Source of the DNA: Haloferax sp. Atlit-12N | GTDB taxonomy: Archaea > Halobacteriota > Halobacteria > Halobacteriales > Haloferacaceae | Assembly (NCBI RefSeq): GCF_003383095.1 | Contig: NZ_PSYW01000002.1 | Span: 124,001-188,000, forward strand | Length of the DNA stretch: 64,000 bases | Direction: 5' to 3' | Part shown: one piece after another, positions 60,626 to 64,000 of the stretch | Position numbering within the stretch: the first letter of the stretch is position 1 | How the letters are laid out: each line of letters begins with the position of its first letter | Translations under genes and position numbers: made by a program | The notes under the pieces: generated by a model | The model's input: the letters and a program-made list of their open reading frames with translations, nothing else | Databases searched by the model: none | Told to the model about the DNA's origin: nothing

Positions 60626-62383
60626 TTACTTGTGCGCGAAGTAGACGACCGTCTCGTCGTCGCCGCGGTCGTCCACGCGGACGAAGCCGACGCGCTCGAA
60701 CTGGACGAGTTCGTCCTCGGGTACGTCGCCGAAGTCGGGTTCAGCGACGCCCGTCACGTCGCCGTCCATGGTACGCATGCGGACCGAGACGCCGTCGGTC
60801 GGTGCCCAGTGAATCACGGCCACGTCGCCCTCGCGGACCACGTCGAGGTCGTCGCCGGTGGCGACGAGCGAGTCGCCCTCGCGCCGGACCGCGCCGAAGC
60901 CCTTCAGCCAGACGCGCTCGCCCTCGGCGGGCACGTCGCCCGACTCGAGGAGCACGCTGTCGCCGACCGGGATGTCGCGGGTGCCGCGCTCCTCGAAGCT
61001 CGGGTGGAGCGGCGGGTGGGCGCTGTCGGGGCCGCCCTCGACGGCGAACTCCTCACACGGGCCAGACACAGTCTGGCTGTTCGCCGAGGTTCCCTCGGCG
61101 ACGTCCCGAACGAGGAAGTAGCGGTCCGTGTCGTCGTCGACGAGGTCGCGGTTGTTCGCGTAGACCGTCGACATCGAGAGGTCGACGTTCGAGGTGGAGG
61201 TTCCGAGGCCGACCATCGCGTCCACGATGGCCTGCCCGCGGATGCCGCGGCGGCGGAGGCTCTTGATTGTCGGCACGCGCGGGTCGTCCCAGCCCTCGAC
61301 CTCGCCCGCGTCGATGAGTTCCTTGATGCTCGACGTGGACATCTTCACGTCGTAGGCGTCGACCTGCACGTGACCCCAGTGGACGACTTCGGGGTAGTCC
61401 CAGCCGAAGTAGTCGTAGACGAACTGCTGGCGCTTCGCGGAGTCCTGCAGGTCGATGCCGCGGATGATGTGGGTGACGCCCGTGAGGTGGTCGTCGACGC
61501 CGGACTGGAAGTCGAGCATCGGCCACGCGCGGTAGTCAGCCGCCTCCTCGCGGGGGTGCGGCGTGTCTATCATGCGGAAGGCGACCCAGTCGCGCAGCGC
61601 GGGGTTCTTGTGTTCGATGTCGGTCTTGACGCGGAGGACCATCTCGCCCGAACTGTACTCGCCTGCGACCATGTCCTCGAACTCCTCGCGGGTCGTCTCG
61701 GGGTCCTTGTCGCGGTGCGGACACGGCTTCCCGTCGTTCTTCAGGTTCGAGAACGCCTCGCCCGAACACGAACAGGTGTACGCGCCGCCCATCTCGATGA
61801 GTTCGCGGGCGTGGTCGTAGTACGTCTCCACTCGGTCGGAGGCGCGAATCACGTCGTCGGGCTCGAACCCGAGGTAGTCGATGTCGTCGAGGATGGCGTC
61901 GTACGCCGTCAGGTCCGGTCGCTTCGTCTCCGGGTCGGTGTCGTCGAATCGGACGATAAAGGAGCCGTCGTACATCTCCTTGTACGTCCCGATGACCGCG
62001 GGCATGCGGGCGTGGCCGAGGTGCCACGGGCCGTTGGGGTTCGGGGCGGCGCGCATGCGGACCTCGTCGTAGTCCTCGGCGTTCGGGAGGTCGGGGAGCA
62101 GCGACTCGTCCGCTTCCTCCTCGGCTTCCATCTCGGCGAGTTCCTCGGGTGCGAGGTCTTCGAGTCGGTCGCGCTTTTCGCCCGCCGACAGCTGGTTGAC
62201 CTCGGCGACGACGGGGCCGATGAGCCCCGGTATCTCGCCGCCGTGCTGGCGGAAGTCGGGATTCTCGCCCATCAGCGGGCCCATAATCGCGCCCACGTCG
62301 GCGTCGCTGTCGTGTTTGACCGCGTTGAGAAGCGCGTGCTTCTCGGCCTCTCGCTCGATGCGCTCTCGAAGCTCGTCGTCCAT
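60626..62383 (-). CDS. gltX: Glutamyl-tRNA synthetase (archaeal type)
   Basis: A 585-residue class I synthetase charging tRNA with glutamate. An archaeal N-terminal helical domain (about 1-105) leads to the catalytic fold with the HIGH motif as PNGPWHLGHARM and the KMSKS motif as VKMSTSSIKE. The C-terminal beta-barrel domains are of the GlnRS/eukaryotic GluRS kind, not bacterial. Archaea generally use it non-discriminatingly for tRNA-Gln as well, followed by GatDE amidation; that is family knowledge. A TATA-like TTTTTAGG about 25 bases upstream supports a leaderless start. Confidence 0.96.
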   Translation of the reverse strand: MDDELRERIEREAEKHALLNAVKHDSDADVGAIMGPLMGENPDFRQHGGEIPGLIGPVVAEVNQLSAGEKRDRLEDLAPEELAEMEAEEEADESLLPDLPNAEDYDEVRMRAAPNPNGPWHLGHARMPAVIGTYKEMYDGSFIVRFDDTDPETKRPDLTAYDAILDDIDYLGFEPDDVIRASDRVETYYDHARELIEMGGAYTCSCSGEAFSNLKNDGKPCPHRDKDPETTREEFEDMVAGEYSSGEMVLRVKTDIEHKNPALRDWVAFRMIDTPHPREEAADYRAWPMLDFQSGVDDHLTGVTHIIRGIDLQDSAKRQQFVYDYFGWDYPEVVHWGHVQVDAYDVKMSTSSIKELIDAGEVEGWDDPRVPTIKSLRRRGIRGQAIVDAMVGLGTSTSNVDLSMSTVYANNRDLVDDDTDRYFLVRDVAEGTSANSQTVSGPCEEFAVEGGPDSAHPPLHPSFEERGTRDIPVGDSVLLESGDVPAEGERVWLKGFGAVRREGDSLVATGDDLDVVREGDVAVIHWAPTDGVSVRMRTMDGDVTGVAEPDFGDVPEDELVQFERVGFVRVDDRGDDETVVYFAHK

Positions 62384-62563
62384 TACCGTTGGCTTCCGCG
62401 GCGCGCCTAAAAACAGGCCCGGATTGCGGGGAAGGGTCCTCGCGCGGGCAGGGGTACGTGAAATGTTAGCACTTCAGAGTAAATATGAGTTACGGCGAGA
62501 CTCGGGGACGGAACGACCGAAGAAGTGAACCTCGCGGCCGCGGTTCGCGGCGACGCCGCGCGC

Positions 62564-63610
62564 TCAGTAGCCGCGGGTGATGAGGTAGTCCGCGATGTCG
62601 CAGAGCAGGTCGCGAGCCTCGTTGTCCGGGAGGACGTCGAGTCGCGACTTGGCCTGTTCGGTGAGGTCTTCGGCCATCTCGCGGGCGTAGTCGATGCTGC
62701 CCGCCTCGTTCAGTTCTGCGACGGCGGCTTCGACTGCCTCCTCGGTGAGCTCCTCGGCCGTCTCGGCGTCGACGAGGTCGTCCACGTCGATGCCCTGTTG
62801 ACGCGCGTGGAGGGAGATGATGGTCTCTTTGTTCTCCACGAGGTCGGAACCGCGCTGTTTGCCGAGCTGCTCCGACGGCACGGTCAGGTCGAGCACGTCG
62901 TCTTGAATCTGGAACGCGCTGCCGGACTCGATGCCGTACTGGTAGAGCGCCTCGACGACGTCGTCGTCTGCGCCCATGACGACCGCCGGAACGGCGGCTG
63001 CGGTCCCGTAGAGGACCGCCGTCTTCAGTTCGACCATCTGGAGGTACTCGTCGGGGAGCACCTCGGTGCGGCGCTCGAATTCGATGTCGAGCGCCTGCCC
63101 CTCGCAGATCTGCGTGCAGGTGGTCGCGAGTCGACGGACGGCTTCGAGGCCGTCGGCAGGGTCAGCGCCGGTCTTCGTCAGGAGTTCGAACGCCTTGGCG
63201 TACAGCGTGTCGCCGGCGAGGATGGCGGTCGAGTTGTCGTACTCCTTGTGGACCGCCGGGACGCCGCGACGGAGGTCGTCGTCGTCCATGATGTCGTCGT
63301 GGATGAGCGTGAACGACTGGATGACCTCGATGCTCACGGCCGCGACCATCACGTCGATGGCGTCGCCCGCGAGCGTCGGGAACGCCCGGTAGTCCTCCGA
63401 CATCGGTTCGACGTCCGCGAGGGACTCCGCGGTCAGGAGTGAGACGGTCGGCCGAAGGCGCTTGCCGCCGGCTTTCAGGAGGTACCGTGAGGCCTCGTAG
63501 AGCCGCTCGGGCTCGGCCATCGGTACGTCCTCGTCGAGCGCGTCGTTGACGAGTTCGCGTCGCTCGCGAATCGCCTCGAGCACCCGCTTTTCCGTCGCGT
63601 CGGGAGTCAT
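62564..63610 (-). CDS. idsA: Polyprenyl (geranylgeranyl) diphosphate synthase
   Basis: A 348-residue trans-prenyltransferase building C15-C20 prenyl diphosphates from IPP and DMAPP for ether lipids. The first Asp-rich motif is in TLIHDDIMDDDDLRRG, with an insertion of extra aspartates; the second is FQIQDDVLDLT. The lysine and arginine contacts GGKRLRPTV are present. The true start is the ATG at 63610, which overlaps the RNase J stop (ATGA); a GTG codon just before it is not needed. gltX follows 180 bases downstream. Confidence 0.95.
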   Translation of the reverse strand: MTPDATEKRVLEAIRERRELVNDALDEDVPMAEPERLYEASRYLLKAGGKRLRPTVSLLTAESLADVEPMSEDYRAFPTLAGDAIDVMVAAVSIEVIQSFTLIHDDIMDDDDLRRGVPAVHKEYDNSTAILAGDTLYAKAFELLTKTGADPADGLEAVRRLATTCTQICEGQALDIEFERRTEVLPDEYLQMVELKTAVLYGTAAAVPAVVMGADDDVVEALYQYGIESGSAFQIQDDVLDLTVPSEQLGKQRGSDLVENKETIISLHARQQGIDVDDLVDAETAEELTEEAVEAAVAELNEAGSIDYAREMAEDLTEQAKSRLDVLPDNEARDLLCDIADYLITRGY

Positions 63611-64000
63611 CACTCCACCAGCTGAATCATGTTGCCGTTCCGCGTGACGTGGACGTCGCGACCGAGGGCGTAGCCCTGACTCTCCGCGAGGTCCACGTAC
63701 GGAGCGAAGCCTTTCAGGTTCTGGTGAGCGGGGATGACGTGCTGGGGCTGGAGCGCCTGCAGCATCTCGTAGTGCCCCTCCTCGCGGAGGTGGCCCGAGA
63801 CGTGAATCTCGTCGTAGATGCGCGCGCCCTGCATGCGCAGGAGGCGCTCGGACTGGTAGCGCTGGCCCTCGTTCGTCGGCTCCGGGATGACCCGCGCCGA
63901 GAAGATGACCTTGTCGCCGTCGTCAATCTCGTACGGCGTCTCGCCGCGACCCATGCGGGTGAGCATCGCGCGCGGTTCGCCCTGGTGGCCCGTGACGATG
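63610..64000 (-). CDS. rnj: RNase J, C-terminal part (5' end outside window)
   Basis: Only the last 129 codons lie in the window. They read [16 protein letters not shown], then [14 protein letters not shown], the conserved histidine region [28 protein letters not shown] and the end [11 protein letters not shown]. This matches the beta-CASP and final metallo-beta-lactamase motifs of archaeal RNase J, a 5'-3' exoribonuclease. It overlaps idsA by four bases, a pairing common in haloarchaea. Confidence 0.94.
   Translation of the reverse strand, partial: IVTGHQGEPRAMLTRMGRGETPYEIDDGDKVIFSARVIPEPTNEGQRYQSERLLRMQGARIYDEIHVSGHLREEGHYEMLQALQPQHVIPAHQNLKGFAPYVDLAESQGYALGRDVHVTRNGNMIQLVE

Noticed and set aside
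59342..62410. 1022-codon open frame on the plus strand
   Set aside because: It runs opposite to the cyclase-family gene and gltX, both of which have clear motifs. The frame is open only because of GC-rich codon bias and its protein has no recognisable domain.

Overview
The window reads as a chromosomal segment of a haloarchaeon, almost certainly Haloferax (H. volcanii or a close relative). The DNA is GC-rich, the predicted proteins are very acidic, and many genes begin at or just after an archaeal TATA box with no leader. The tRNAs lack an encoded CCA. The ribosomal protein and RNA polymerase genes are archaeal in type and order. The 59-residue zinc-finger protein at 39115 matches, from memory, the studied H. 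volcanii protein HVO_2753. I see no prophage, insertion sequence, CRISPR array or integrase; this is core chromosome.

Layout. 1-5.6 kb: a partial uracil-DNA glycosylase, an Mrp-type Fe-S carrier, a Tat lipoprotein beta-propeller, MoaA and a double Usp protein. 5.8-11.4 kb: a surface beta-sandwich protein, an RND/MMPL exporter, a small zinc-ribbon membrane protein and a TetR regulator, probably one efflux or lipid-transport unit. 11.9-18.0 kb: the classic archaeal run tRNA-Ser, rps13, rps4, rps11, rpoD, tRNA-Leu, rpl18e, rpl13, rps9, rpoN, rpoK, eno, rps2. 18-34.6 kb: mixed metabolism and repair (rhodanese-MBL fusion, Dna2-like nuclease-helicase, Lhr helicase, two lone peptide-type permeases, isopentenyl phosphate kinase plus mevalonate kinase, M42 peptidase) and a convergent intergenic gap with RNA-like structure at about 21.36-21.53 kb. 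34.7-37.6 kb: rpl11, then rpl1-rpl10-rpl12 behind a structured leader. 37.7-47.5 kb: TctA-like permease, zinc micro-protein with aEF-1beta, a trans-sulfuration enzyme, rpl21e-rpoF-DUF655-ksgA-MscS-HemK, and a split MetE pair. 47.6-54.5 kb: SnoaL-like protein, the rpl7ae-rps28e-rpl24e-ndk operon with a long leader, TmcA, a tiny zinc protein and a wHTH-GNAT protein. 54.0-59.2 kb: an EtfB-EtfA-FixC(X) electron-transfer operon with a ferredoxin gene next to it. 59.4-64 kb: DUF456, a cyclase-family hydrolase, gltX, idsA and the 3' end of RNase J.

Much of the window serves gene expression: ribosomal proteins, four polymerase subunits (D, N, K, F), rRNA and tRNA modification enzymes, an elongation factor and a tRNA synthetase. 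Isoprenoid lipid synthesis appears in two separated blocks (mvk-ipk and idsA). The least explained parts are the structured RNA-like gap near 21.4 kb, the three spacerless palindromes between rpl11 and rpl1, the duplicated N-terminal domain on EtfA with its probably bifurcating partners, and the MetE paralogue that has lost its zinc cysteines. Starts were chosen from conserved N-termini, 4-nt overlaps, Shine-Dalgarno sites and TATA-to-start spacing; several differ from the longest open frame.
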